Under the pieces are notes generated by a model. It saw only the letters and a list, made by a program, of their open reading frames with translations, was not told the origin of the DNA and searched no databases. Below, one piece after another: positions 55,516 through 63,879 of a stretch of DNA of 64,000 nt (position 1 is its first letter; each line of letters starts with the position of its first letter). The position numbers were made by a program, and so were the translations under genes. The DNA is from an uncultured Gilliamella sp. Lineage in GTDB: Bacteria; Pseudomonadota; Gammaproteobacteria; Enterobacterales; Orbaceae. The stretch covers positions 1-64,000 of the forward strand of contig CAMLPV010000008.1 in assembly GCA_946482005.1 (NCBI GenBank). The letters run 5' to 3'.

Positions 55516-56337
55516 ATGAATTTAAACAAATGGTATGGTTTTTTGTTTTTAGCAACTTTGTGTTTAACGGGGTGTGATAATCAAAATAACAATACTGAAA
55601 GTTCTAAAAAACAACAGATAACTATTGCAACATCAGGCGCACCAAGTCCTTTTACAACAATAAATGATGAGGGTGATTTAACGGGTTATGATATAGATGT
55701 TGTTAAGGCTATATTTGCAAAATTACCACAATATGAAATTAATTTCGAAATAACTGAGTTTCCATCGGTGCTTGCTGGACTTGATTCACAACGTTATCAA
55801 GTTGGTGCCAATAATTATGCAATAAATGAGAAACGTAAGGAAAAGTATTTTTATTCAGATCCCATTTTTAAAAATCAATATGTTATCGCTGTAGCTAAAA
55901 ACAATAATAACATCAATAGTTTTCATGATCTAAATGGAATGTCAACAGAGGTAACACCAGGACTAAATTATGCCACTGCTTTAGAAACTTATAATCAGCA
56001 AAACGCTAATAATCCTGTAAAAATCGTTTACAGTGAAGCCGACTTATTACCTGTTTTACAGCATGTTGAAAGTGGCCAATATGATTTTCAATTAATTGAT
56101 AAAGTGATGCTTTCTCAATTTATTAGTGAACATCATCTTAATCTTAAAATAATTGAACTCAGTAAAGAAGATGAAGATCGCATTGCTTCACCATTTAGTT
56201 ATCTTTTAATTAGTAAAAGTGGGAAAGGTGAACAATTGACTCAGGATATTAATGACGGTATTCAAAAAATTATTAGCAGTGGTGAACTTTCACAAATTAG
56301 TCAACGTTATTTTGGTGCAGATTATTCACCTAACTAA
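55516..56337 (+). CDS. Substrate-binding lipoprotein of a polar amino acid ABC transporter
   Basis: 273 residues. Lipoprotein signal with LCLTGC at residues 15-20. SBP_bac_3 fold: ITIATSGAPSPFTTINDEGDLTGYDIDVVKAIF, PSVLAGLDSQRYQVGANNYAI, and the DGIQKIISSGELSQISQRYFG end. Closest overall to cystine/polar amino acid receptors. Completes the transporter; the order permease, ATPase, GNAT, receptor is unusual. Confidence 0.9.
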   Translation: MNLNKWYGFLFLATLCLTGCDNQNNNTESSKKQQITIATSGAPSPFTTINDEGDLTGYDIDVVKAIFAKLPQYEINFEITEFPSVLAGLDSQRYQVGANNYAINEKRKEKYFYSDPIFKNQYVIAVAKNNNNINSFHDLNGMSTEVTPGLNYATALETYNQQNANNPVKIVYSEADLLPVLQHVESGQYDFQLIDKVMLSQFISEHHLNLKIIELSKEDEDRIASPFSYLLISKSGKGEQLTQDINDGIQKIISSGELSQISQRYFGADYSPN

Positions 56338-56354
56338 TTAATATTATATAAGTA

Positions 56355-56822
56355 TTATTTATCTAACAAAGGTAAATAAACATCCGTTATCATCTGTTCA
56401 GATTTTACAGTTGGATCGACATTAACATAATGAAAAATTGGGGGAAAATCTCCCAAGTTTTCTCCACTGTTTGGTAACCATTTTTCAAGTAAATAAATAA
56501 TTGCTTGATTATGATATCTCGAACCTATATCTCTGGCTTTGGCACAGCGAAATTGTGGAATCGTTTTATTTATCACTCCATAAATGTTTTTAGTAATAAG
56601 TTCATCAACAGAGATACCGAAATCAACATGATGTTTTTCAGGTGGCGTAGTGTTAGGGTTAGTATAATGAATGCCGTAGTTTCTATATTTATCATCTAAA
56701 AGTTGATTTTCTTGTCACCATTTTATGAGTTTGTTTACTGATTCATGTTCTAACTCGGGCGCGTCATAATGTTCAATAAGGGCTAAATACGTCATTGGGA
56801 ATAGAACGATTTCGACCTTCAT
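56355..56822 (-). pseudogene. GyrI/SbmC-like protein broken by one in-frame TGA
   Basis: Read on the minus strand from the ATG at 56822 (preceded by a strong GGAGGG site), the frame encodes a standalone GyrI-like/effector-binding domain of about 155 codons ending in LITDVYLPL-like QMITDVYLPLLDK. It runs in one phase throughout, with a single TGA at 56715-56717 (codon 36, LIKW-stop-QENQLL). The residues fit E. coli SbmC and AraC-type effector domains (NPNTTPPEK, GISVDELI, LPNSGENLGDFPPIFHYVNV). The change is most simply CGA to TGA. It could be a recent nonsense mutation or sequencing error; an internal start gives a 73-residue fragment (56355-56576). Confidence 0.75.
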
Positions 56823-56902
56823 ATAACCCTCCACAATTTATCAATGGTAATCATCTTTTTGAATCTTAACACTTATTGTGTGTATAAAAAATCCAATTTT
56901 AC

Positions 56903-56931
56903 TTGACAATATATCCGCTTAAAATGATAAT
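56903..56931 (+). promoter_or_regulatory. Strong sigma70 promoter
   Basis: TTGACA (perfect) and GATAAT (five of six) separated by 17 bases. Transcription would start near 56938 and run into the RNA ligase gene after a leader of about 187 bases. No sigma54/RtcR-type promoter was seen, in contrast to the rtcBA repair operon of E. coli. Confidence 0.75.
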
Positions 56932-56979
56932 GGCGCCGTTTTTTTAGTCTAATATTTAATTTTTTTATGAGGTGGCAAA

Positions 56980-57006
56980 ATGCCTGTATTCAATACTTTA
57001 TCTTAA
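56980..57006 (+). CDS. Eight-codon leader peptide upstream of the RNA ligase
   Basis: ATG with GAGGT eight bases upstream and a TAA, encoding MPVFNTLS. The start codon lies in a small GGCA/TGCC hairpin. It is too short for statistical support alone; its claim rests on the good RBS, its place in the leader and the competing helices that begin three bases after its stop codon. Confidence 0.45.
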   Translation: MPVFNTLS

Positions 57007-57008
57007 TG

Positions 57009-57017
57009 CCGACATGG
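57009..57017 (+). promoter_or_regulatory. Anti-sequestering strand of the leader
   Basis: CCGACATGG can pair with CCTTGTCGG at 57088-57096 (eight pairs, one T-T mismatch). The downstream strand shares G57096 with the RBS hairpin, so the two structures compete at their junction. A ribosome stopped on the leader frame would cover 57009-57017. Confidence 0.4.
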
Positions 57018-57095
57018 TATCTTCTATTATATTGTCTTTTAGCTTTTTCTAAAGCACCTACGTTGCAGTTCAATCTATAGATCTTCGCCTTGTCG

Positions 57096-57121
57096 GTTTT
57101 CCCTAATTTTTCGGAGAAAAC
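57096..57121 (+). promoter_or_regulatory. Hairpin hiding the RNA ligase ribosome-binding site
   Basis: GTTTTCCC (57096-57103) pairs with GGAGAAAAC (57113-57121) with one bulged A. The GGAG Shine-Dalgarno sequence at 57113-57116 is completely inside the stem. The ligase ATG is eight bases beyond it. Confidence 0.6.
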
Positions 57122-57124
57122 AAA

Positions 57125-57988
57125 ATGACAATGGAAACTTATATTCAAAACTTAGAATTAATTAAATACCCACGTACTCCACATTTGGAAAGTTCGCGCT
57201 TGCAATTGGGTGATAGTGAGCATGGCCAGCTACCCTATAATCAATTAATAGGGCAATATATTGTGGTTGAAGAAAAACTTGATGGCGCTAACTGTGCAAT
57301 CAGCTTTTCAGAGAGTGGTGAGCTATTATTACAATCACGCGGTCATTACTTAATAGGGGGCAGTCGAGAACGTCAGTTTAATCTATTTAAACATTGGGCA
57401 ACCGTCCATGAAAGCTGGTTAATTGAACGTTTAGAAGATCGCTATATTATGTATGGTGAATGGTTACATAAAAAACACTCTATTTTTTATGATGCATTAC
57501 CACACTATTTTTGTGAATTTGATATTTGGGATAGACATAATAACTGTTTTTTATCAACCCAAAAACGTCATCAATTATTGGCTAATGGTCCTATTTTATC
57601 TGTTCCCGTATTGTATTCGGGAATCGCACCGAAAAGATTGGGTGACTTATTAGCATTAGTTAAATATTCTTTAGCTAAAACAAAAGATTGGAAAAGTTGT
57701 TTTGAGAAAATTGTTGCTCAAGAAAAAATTGATTTGAATAGGGCTTGGCAACAGTGTGATAACTCGGATTTGATGGAAGGTTTATATTTGAAAATTGAAT
57801 CAGAGTATACCACAACGGGACGTTTAAAATGGGTAAGACAAGATTTTGTTCAATCTATTTTAGATGCGGGTCAACACCATTTACAGCAACCGTTTATTCC
57901 TAATCAATTAGCTAAAAATGCCGAGCTTTATACGCCACAAATAACGATAAATTGGAATGATGGCATAATATTTGGAGGTGATTTATGA
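57125..57988 (+). CDS. RNA ligase of the T4 Rnl-type family (RNA repair)
   Basis: 287 residues. Covalent nucleotidyltransferase: motif I EEKLDGANCAI with Lys51 as the AMP-accepting lysine, YGEWLHKKH in the motif III region (about 113), EGLYLKIES as motif IV and GRLKWVRQ as motif V near the C-terminus. It would seal 5'-phosphate and 3'-OH RNA ends. Its stop overlaps the next gene, an HD-Pnk end-healing enzyme, by ATGA, so the two form one cassette. Similar ligase plus HD-Pnk pairs are known in Runella and other bacteria. Confidence 0.88.
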   Translation: MTMETYIQNLELIKYPRTPHLESSRLQLGDSEHGQLPYNQLIGQYIVVEEKLDGANCAISFSESGELLLQSRGHYLIGGSRERQFNLFKHWATVHESWLIERLEDRYIMYGEWLHKKHSIFYDALPHYFCEFDIWDRHNNCFLSTQKRHQLLANGPILSVPVLYSGIAPKRLGDLLALVKYSLAKTKDWKSCFEKIVAQEKIDLNRAWQQCDNSDLMEGLYLKIESEYTTTGRLKWVRQDFVQSILDAGQHHLQQPFIPNQLAKNAELYTPQITINWNDGIIFGGDL

Positions 57989-59124
57989 GTTATTCGCAGT
58001 TACAACAAGAGATCGCCGACAGTATCAACAAAGATAACTTTGACCAGTGGTTGGAATGTATACCTGCGTTGAATAAATTGATGACGACACCACAAGATCC
58101 TACTTATCATGGTGAGGGAAATGTCTGGATTCATACTCAAATGGTATTAAGATCCTTAATAGGTGAAGATGAGTTTGCAAAATCTTCCGATGATGAAAAG
58201 TTTGTGTTATTTATGACTGCTTTGTTACATGATATTGCCAAACCAGAAACGACCATCGTTGATGAGTTAAGTGGTCGAATTTCACAACCAAGACATTCCC
58301 AAAAAGGGGCGATTAGTAGTCGAATACTATTATGGCGATTGGGCATTGATTTTGAGTTAAGAGAAAAGATTTGTCGGATAATTGATGTGCATCAGGTTCC
58401 ATTTTATGCATTAAGTGATGATAGTCATAATAAATCACCGCAATGGTTAATTCATCGGCTTTCATGGGAATTACCTGTCTGGATGTTATGCATGCAAGCT
58501 AAAGCCGATATACTCGGTCGTATCAGTGCTGATAAAGCTCGAATGGTTGATGAAGTTGAACTCTTTAAACAATTAGCTTTGGAAGAAGGGTGTTTATATC
58601 AATCTCGGCAATTTATAGATGATTACACCAGAGTACACTATTTTCGAGGAGGCAATGTTTTGCCTGATTATGCTTTATATCCTCAGAAAGGACCTAAAGT
58701 CATATTATTGTCGGGTTTACCTGCATCAGGTAAAAATAGTTGGATAAGTAAACATTATCCGCAATTACCGGTTGCCTCATATGATGACGCAAGGAGTGAA
58801 CTGAAATTAAAGCATGGTCAAAATGAAGGATTAGTGATCCAATTTGTATTAGCTAAAGTGAAACAATATTTAAGAGACAATCAACCATTCATCTGGAATG
58901 CTACTCATTTATCACGAGATATGCGCCAAAAAGCATTGGATTTGCTTTATGCTTATCATGCAGAGGTTGAAATTGTTTATCTTGAGCAGCCAGAAAAAAC
59001 ATTATATCAACGCAATTCAAGCCGAGATACTAGCTTACCGAATAAGAAAATTACACAAATGCTTTCTAAATGGCAAGTGCCATTACCGACCGAGGCGCAT
59101 AAAGTGACATATTTAGTAAATTAA
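57985..59124 (+). CDS. HD-Pnk RNA end-healing enzyme
   Basis: 379 residues. N-terminal HD phosphohydrolase resembling the HD of CCA-adding enzyme: H50 in WIHTQMVL, H82-D83 in LLHDIAKPE, then RHSQKGA and DVHQVPFY. C-terminal kinase of T4 Pnk type: P-loop GLPASGKNS (K250; Asn stands where Ser/Thr is usual, next Ser252), the D267-x-x-R270 phosphoacceptor pair in SYDDAR (as DDYR in T4 Pnk) and a late lid with RNSSRDTS. HD removes 2',3'-cyclic phosphate, the kinase phosphorylates 5'-OH, preparing ends for the ligase upstream. Domain function follows the Runella enzyme. Confidence 0.9.
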   Translation: MSYSQLQQEIADSINKDNFDQWLECIPALNKLMTTPQDPTYHGEGNVWIHTQMVLRSLIGEDEFAKSSDDEKFVLFMTALLHDIAKPETTIVDELSGRISQPRHSQKGAISSRILLWRLGIDFELREKICRIIDVHQVPFYALSDDSHNKSPQWLIHRLSWELPVWMLCMQAKADILGRISADKARMVDEVELFKQLALEEGCLYQSRQFIDDYTRVHYFRGGNVLPDYALYPQKGPKVILLSGLPASGKNSWISKHYPQLPVASYDDARSELKLKHGQNEGLVIQFVLAKVKQYLRDNQPFIWNATHLSRDMRQKALDLLYAYHAEVEIVYLEQPEKTLYQRNSSRDTSLPNKKITQMLSKWQVPLPTEAHKVTYLVN

Positions 59125-59144
59125 TGATATTTAATATGAGTTAT

Positions 59145-59167
59145 GATGGGCTTTTTTAAAGCCCATC
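59145..59167. terminator. Convergent terminator, HD-Pnk / phospho-beta-glucosidase
   Basis: Ten-base perfect stem GATGGGCTTT / AAAGCCCATC with three-base loop, between the two stop codons. Confidence 0.8.
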
Positions 59168-59182
59168 TTTATGTTCTATTAA

Positions 59183-60586
59183 CTATTTTTTAATGCCATT
59201 GTCTTTGATGACTTGCTGATACCAATAAAAACTATCTTTTTTTATTCGATTAAGGGTTTTTAAGTCATGGTCATCACGATCAACATAAACAAAGCCATAA
59301 CGCTTTTTAAAACCTTGATGTGAGCTTAATAAATCAATGACTGACCATGGACAGAATCCAAATAGTTCAACACCATCTTCAATTGCATCATGACAAGCTG
59401 AAATATGGGATTTGATATAATCGATTCGATAATCATCATGTACTTTATTGTCAGCAGTTAATGTATCGGGAGTACCTAAGCCATTTTCAGTAATAATTAA
59501 TGGTAAACGATATTGGCGATAATATTCATTTAGTACAAGGCGTAATCCCATAGGGTCAATTTGCGCACCATAAGTTGAAGCAACTAAATTTGGATTTTTC
59601 TCGATTTTGAAGTAACCGTAAAGGTCAAAATCGATATCTTTTTCTTTGGTACCAAATGGGTGTGCATCGTCCTCTGGTAAATAACTGGCAACCAAAGTTC
59701 GATAATAATTTACAGCAATAAAATCAGGTTTTGCTTGTTTTAATATTTCAGCATCTTCAGGATGGGTATTAGGATAGATTCCGCAGCGAGTTAGGTAGCT
59801 TTTATAATAGTTAGGATAATCACCAAAACAGTACATTTCCAGCGCGTAATTCGTTTTGAAATTATCGTTCATTTTCGCTGCCCATACATCCATTGGTTTG
59901 TTACTTGCAGGATAGGTCATCGTGGATGAAACTGCAGGCCCAACTTTACTGTCGGAAATTAAAGCATGACAATCGTTGGTTGCCATTGCATGGGCAACAA
60001 ACATATGATAATCCATTTGTGCACGAACTTTTTCAATATCCTCAGGTGCAACTTGATACATATTCATTCTTTCATTGACACGAATCATCAGATTTTGTTC
60101 ATTATTAATCTGCCAATGTTTTACCCGATCGCCAAATGCTTTATAACAGACTTGAGCATAACGTCTGAATGCATCAACACAGCGACGATCTTGCCAACCA
60201 TTATATTTATCAACTAAGGCGAATGGTAAGTCAAAATGATAAAGAGTGATAAATGGAATGATATCGTTCTTGATTAATTCATTGATGACTCTGTTGTAGA
60301 AATCAATGCCAGCTTGATTTATTTCACCATCACCATCGGGAATAATACGAGCCCATGATATAGAAAAGCGATAAGTTTTTAGTCCTAACTCTTTAAATAA
60401 CGCAATATCACTTTCAACATGATGATAAAAATCACTGGCGACTTTACTGTCGGCTTGTATAGCAGAGCGTTGAAATGAATTATAATCGGCAACAGTCATT
60501 CCTTTGCCATCTGCATCCCATCCCCCTTCTATTTGAAAAGCAGACGATGATGCTCCCCACCAAAAATCCTTAGCAAAAGCTTTCAT
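59183..60586 (-). CDS. 6-phospho-beta-glucosidase (GH1)
   Basis: 467 residues, glycoside hydrolase family 1. Catalytic acid/base Glu in INNEQNLMI (about 165-170) and nucleophile Glu in LIITENGLG (about 365); FWWGASSSAFQIEGGW at the start. Six-phosphate-sugar binding is suggested by SSHQGFKKRYGFVYVD near the end. Hydrolyses phosphorylated cellobiose, salicin or arbutin brought in by the PTS encoded upstream (ten-base gap). Confidence 0.92.
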   Translation of the reverse strand: MKAFAKDFWWGASSSAFQIEGGWDADGKGMTVADYNSFQRSAIQADSKVASDFYHHVESDIALFKELGLKTYRFSISWARIIPDGDGEINQAGIDFYNRVINELIKNDIIPFITLYHFDLPFALVDKYNGWQDRRCVDAFRRYAQVCYKAFGDRVKHWQINNEQNLMIRVNERMNMYQVAPEDIEKVRAQMDYHMFVAHAMATNDCHALISDSKVGPAVSSTMTYPASNKPMDVWAAKMNDNFKTNYALEMYCFGDYPNYYKSYLTRCGIYPNTHPEDAEILKQAKPDFIAVNYYRTLVASYLPEDDAHPFGTKEKDIDFDLYGYFKIEKNPNLVASTYGAQIDPMGLRLVLNEYYRQYRLPLIITENGLGTPDTLTADNKVHDDYRIDYIKSHISACHDAIEDGVELFGFCPWSVIDLLSSHQGFKKRYGFVYVDRDDHDLKTLNRIKKDSFYWYQQVIKDNGIKK

Positions 60587-60596
60587 ATCTAAACCT

Positions 60597-62453
60597 CTAA
60601 ACGTGAATAACTAATAAATTGTCCGTAACACTCACTTGAGTTTGTTGACAATATTCTATATTTTTATATTGTTCGGAATTAACCACAATAATTGATGTGG
60701 TTAAATCAAATTGTTGTTGTATTTTATCAATATCAAATGAAACTAATTTGGTACCTTTAGTAATATGTTGACCAGCATGGACATAAGATTGGAAGTATTG
60801 ACCTTGTAGATTAACTGTATCAATACCGATATGAATTAACAGTTCAATACCATTATCTAATTTTAGCCCCATTGCATGTAAAGTAGGGTAGAGTGCCGTA
60901 ACGGTACAATCTTCAGGGGCAACGATTTCACCCACTTTAGGATAAACTGCGATTCCTTTTCCCATTGCACCTGAGGCGAATGCTTCATCTTTGACTTGAT
61001 CTAAAGCAATCACCTCACCAGCAACCGGCGACAAAATAGCAGTATCTGAAGTTAATTGTGTACTGGACGTTGTTGGCATTGTTTTTGGCGCTTCTTCATT
61101 TGGTATATCATTAAATCCAACAATCATCGTCATAATGCATGAACCAAAAAAGGCAAAACCTATGCCAATTAAATAACATAAGAATGCTTTTGTACCTGCT
61201 TCTGTGTACACCGGTATTGTTAATACTCCTTGGTTAGCAAATGCGTTACCATAGGAACCTCCCCAACCCATTAAGCCCCCTGCGATTGCGCCACAAATGA
61301 CGGCGCAGATCATCGGCCTTTTTAATCTTAAATTGGCACCATAAATTGCTGGCTCAGTAATGCCAAACAGGGCTGTGACCGTTGCCGATGCTGCGACTGT
61401 TTTAAGATTTTTATTTTTGGTTTTGAAAAATACGCCAAACGCTGCACCAGCTTGGGCAAAATTAGCCGCACCAGCAAATGCCAAAAGATTTTGTCTGCCT
61501 GTTTGCGCTACATCATTGATGCCAATTGGCACAATTGCGCGGTGAGCACCAAATATAACTAAAATACACCATACACCACCAATAAAAGCACCTAATAAGA
61601 TAGGACTGACTCCCATGATAAAGTAATAGACCCAGTTTATAAATTCGCCGATATAGATACCAATTGGCCCGAAAATAAATAATGTGGCGGGGATCATGAT
61701 GAGTAGTGAAAATGTAGGCACCATGATAATTTTTAATACTTCAGGAATGATTTTTTCTAAAAATCTTTGTATATAACTTAAAATAAAAACGGCAATAATG
61801 ATGGGAATAACACTTGATGTATAATTGGCTTTGGTCAATTCAATCGCAAAAAAGGTGACTTCACTTTTACTTGTCATTAAACTCACAACGGAGGGATAAC
61901 ATAAAGTTGCACCAATAATCATTGAGATAAATTCATGTGCTTTAAATACTTTGGCTGCGGTATAGCCTAAAATGATAGGCATAAAGTAAAACACCGCATC
62001 CGATGCGGCATATAAAATAATATAAGTATTATAATTTTTAATATCCGTTGAGTAGTATTTACCAATTATAAACGCAATTGCTAAGATCCCTTTTAGCATA
62101 CCGGATGCGGCTATCGCTGGAATAATCGGGGTAAAAATAGCAGCAAAATTATTGAGTATTTTAATGCCTATTGAAACTTTTGGTTGTTCTTGTTTTATTG
62201 AGTTTATTTCACCAATAAGTGGTAAAAGTGCGTCATAAATTTTTGTGACTTTATTACCCAATACTACCTGATATTGCCCACTGCTTTCTACAACAGAAAT
62301 GACCCCCTCAGTTTGTAATAATTTTTCACGATTAGCTTTGTTATTATCTTTTAGTTGGAACCGTAATCGAGTAAAGCAATGGTTTACACTGATAATATTT
62401 TGCTTATTTCCGACCAATTGTAATATTTGCTGTGCAATTTTCTCATAGTCCAT
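60597..62453 (-). CDS. Beta-glucoside PTS EIIBCA (BglF type)
   Basis: 618 residues from the ATG at 62453, which has GGAGA upstream; an ATG 12 bases earlier is the alternative. Domain order B-C-A: EIIB with phospho-Cys in SVNHCFTRLRFQL (about 24), EIIC with about ten helices (GTGEFINWVYYFIMGVSPILLGAFIGG-like membrane segments, ITEPAIYGANLR loop), EIIA with phospho-His in LLIHIGIDTVNL (about 545). Phosphorylates beta-glucosides while importing them. Forms an operon with the GH1 gene. No bglG antiterminator gene is in the window. Confidence 0.92.
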   Translation of the reverse strand: MDYEKIAQQILQLVGNKQNIISVNHCFTRLRFQLKDNNKANREKLLQTEGVISVVESSGQYQVVLGNKVTKIYDALLPLIGEINSIKQEQPKVSIGIKILNNFAAIFTPIIPAIAASGMLKGILAIAFIIGKYYSTDIKNYNTYIILYAASDAVFYFMPIILGYTAAKVFKAHEFISMIIGATLCYPSVVSLMTSKSEVTFFAIELTKANYTSSVIPIIIAVFILSYIQRFLEKIIPEVLKIIMVPTFSLLIMIPATLFIFGPIGIYIGEFINWVYYFIMGVSPILLGAFIGGVWCILVIFGAHRAIVPIGINDVAQTGRQNLLAFAGAANFAQAGAAFGVFFKTKNKNLKTVAASATVTALFGITEPAIYGANLRLKRPMICAVICGAIAGGLMGWGGSYGNAFANQGVLTIPVYTEAGTKAFLCYLIGIGFAFFGSCIMTMIVGFNDIPNEEAPKTMPTTSSTQLTSDTAILSPVAGEVIALDQVKDEAFASGAMGKGIAVYPKVGEIVAPEDCTVTALYPTLHAMGLKLDNGIELLIHIGIDTVNLQGQYFQSYVHAGQHITKGTKLVSFDIDKIQQQFDLTTSIIVVNSEQYKNIEYCQQTQVSVTDNLLVIHV

Positions 62454-62499
62454 TATTTTCTCCATTACGTTAACAGTGGTTAATTTTCGGTAAAAAAAA

Positions 62500-62560
62500 G
62501 ATCAAACATACTAGAGTTGTTGTTAATACTAAAACAACAATACATCATGTATATTTGATC
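62500..62560 (-). promoter_or_regulatory. Large inverted repeat upstream of the PTS gene; attenuator candidate
   Basis: Outer arms GATCAAACATAC (62500-62511) and GTATATTTGATC (62549-62560) pair with two interruptions; inner TTGTTGTT (62517-62524) pairs with AACAACAA (62533-62540). On the minus strand the hairpin is followed by eight T residues, 47 bases before bglF. That is an intrinsic terminator placed in the leader. On the plus strand a T-run also follows. No RAT sequence typical of BglG/LicT was recognised; it may be a regulator operator instead. Confidence 0.5.
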
Positions 62561-62718
62561 GTATTTTTTTTGTGATAACACTTTTTTTACCATTGGGTTA
62601 ACTTTTCTCAAGCTAACACAGTTTAAAAAGTTAAACAAGATTGATTTGAATTGTTGCTAAATATTTTATTTAGATATATTTTTAACCTTAAGGATTGTAA
62701 GGATTAAAATTATAATTA

Positions 62719-63879
62719 ATGAAAACAGCGAAAAAAAAATCGTATTTATTACTTTGTATTGTGTTTTTCTTTTGGTATGCACAATACGTTTATATCCCTT
62801 ATCAAACACCTTATCTTGCAGCCATAAATCTTTCAACTAATTTTATTGGTATGGTTGTGAGTGCTTATGGTATTTCACAATTACTGTTACGTTTACCTGT
62901 TGGTTTAATTGCCAATGTGAAAGAAAAGCATAAAGTATTTATAGTGTTGGGATCTTTTTTAGCTGGTTTCGCATCTGTTATTCGCATAATCCAACCTGAT
63001 GGATGGGGATTTTTTATTGGTAATATTATTTCGGGTATTGCGAGTTCAACATGGATCTCATTTATGGTGTTATTTTTAGGTTTTTATCCTAAATCCAAAA
63101 AAAGTTATGCAACAAGTCTTATTATTATGGTAAATAATATAGGCGTATTTTTAGCATTTTTATCCAGTACGTTACTCTTTGAATCTTTTGGAATGAGTTT
63201 TATTTGTCTTTTAAGTTGCTTAAGTGGATTTATCGCTTTTATTTTGGCGATTAGGCTTAAATATCCTGAAAGAATTCATCATCAGTTTAGCTTTCAAAAC
63301 TTATTTAAGGTTTTTTTAGATCCCAAATTGCTTTCTTTTTCTCTGTTGGCCTTAATTCAGCAGGGCATACAAATGTCCACTACCATGTCTTTTACCAACC
63401 AAATACTCAGTGAACTTGGTGCCAATTCTGCTTTAATTGGTCTATCTTCAATTGTATATATGCTGTCATCTGTATTGTTTGCAAAAGTTGGAGCAAGTAG
63501 CTGGATAACCAAATTAAGCACCTCATCTTGGATCATCCTCTCTTTTCTTATGCTTGCCCTTTATTGTGTTTTAATACCACAATTATCATCAAGTTATCTC
63601 ATATTACTGTTGCAAATTATTCCAGGGATGGGGACTGGTATACTATTTTCACTATTAACTTTTGAAGCGATTTCAGATATTCCTTCTTATGCTCGTTCAA
63701 CAGCGATGGGTCTTTTTCAAGCTATTTATGCATTAGGTATGACAGTTTTTCCAATCATTGTCGGTTATGTTAGTCTGCTATATTCAATGACGACGGCATA
63801 TTTTTGTTTAGCGATTATAGCGGTTTTGGGGGCAATTTTTTATTGCTTTTATTGCTCAAACAGAACAATAAAATCATAG
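62719..63879 (+). CDS. MFS transporter, unknown substrate
   Basis: 386 residues, twelve predicted helices without a long central loop. N-terminal half has RLPVGLIANV-like loop 2-3 (ISQLLLRLPVGLIANVKEKH) close to the MFS A-motif. I do not recognise a closer subfamily. It is divergent from the beta-glucoside PTS across the inverted repeat, so a shared regulator is possible. Confidence 0.75.
   Translation: MKTAKKKSYLLLCIVFFFWYAQYVYIPYQTPYLAAINLSTNFIGMVVSAYGISQLLLRLPVGLIANVKEKHKVFIVLGSFLAGFASVIRIIQPDGWGFFIGNIISGIASSTWISFMVLFLGFYPKSKKSYATSLIIMVNNIGVFLAFLSSTLLFESFGMSFICLLSCLSGFIAFILAIRLKYPERIHHQFSFQNLFKVFLDPKLLSFSLLALIQQGIQMSTTMSFTNQILSELGANSALIGLSSIVYMLSSVLFAKVGASSWITKLSTSSWIILSFLMLALYCVLIPQLSSSYLILLLQIIPGMGTGILFSLLTFEAISDIPSYARSTAMGLFQAIYALGMTVFPIIVGYVSLLYSMTTAYFCLAIIAVLGAIFYCFYCSNRTIKS

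Larger units (their letters stand above)
56823..57124 (+). promoter_or_regulatory. Promoter and structured leader of the RNA-repair cassette
   Basis: The region between the GyrI-like gene and the RNA ligase holds a strong promoter (56903-56931), a predicted transcription start near 56938 and a 187-base leader. The leader carries an 8-codon frame, a GCTTT/AAAGC hairpin at 57042-57055 and a hairpin over the ligase RBS (57096-57121). Details are given in the separate entries below and in the findings. Confidence 0.6.

Noticed and set aside
62500..62560. BglG/LicT RAT antiterminator
   Set aside because: The hairpin is real but the conserved RAT sequence could not be recognised, so only an attenuator candidate is reported.
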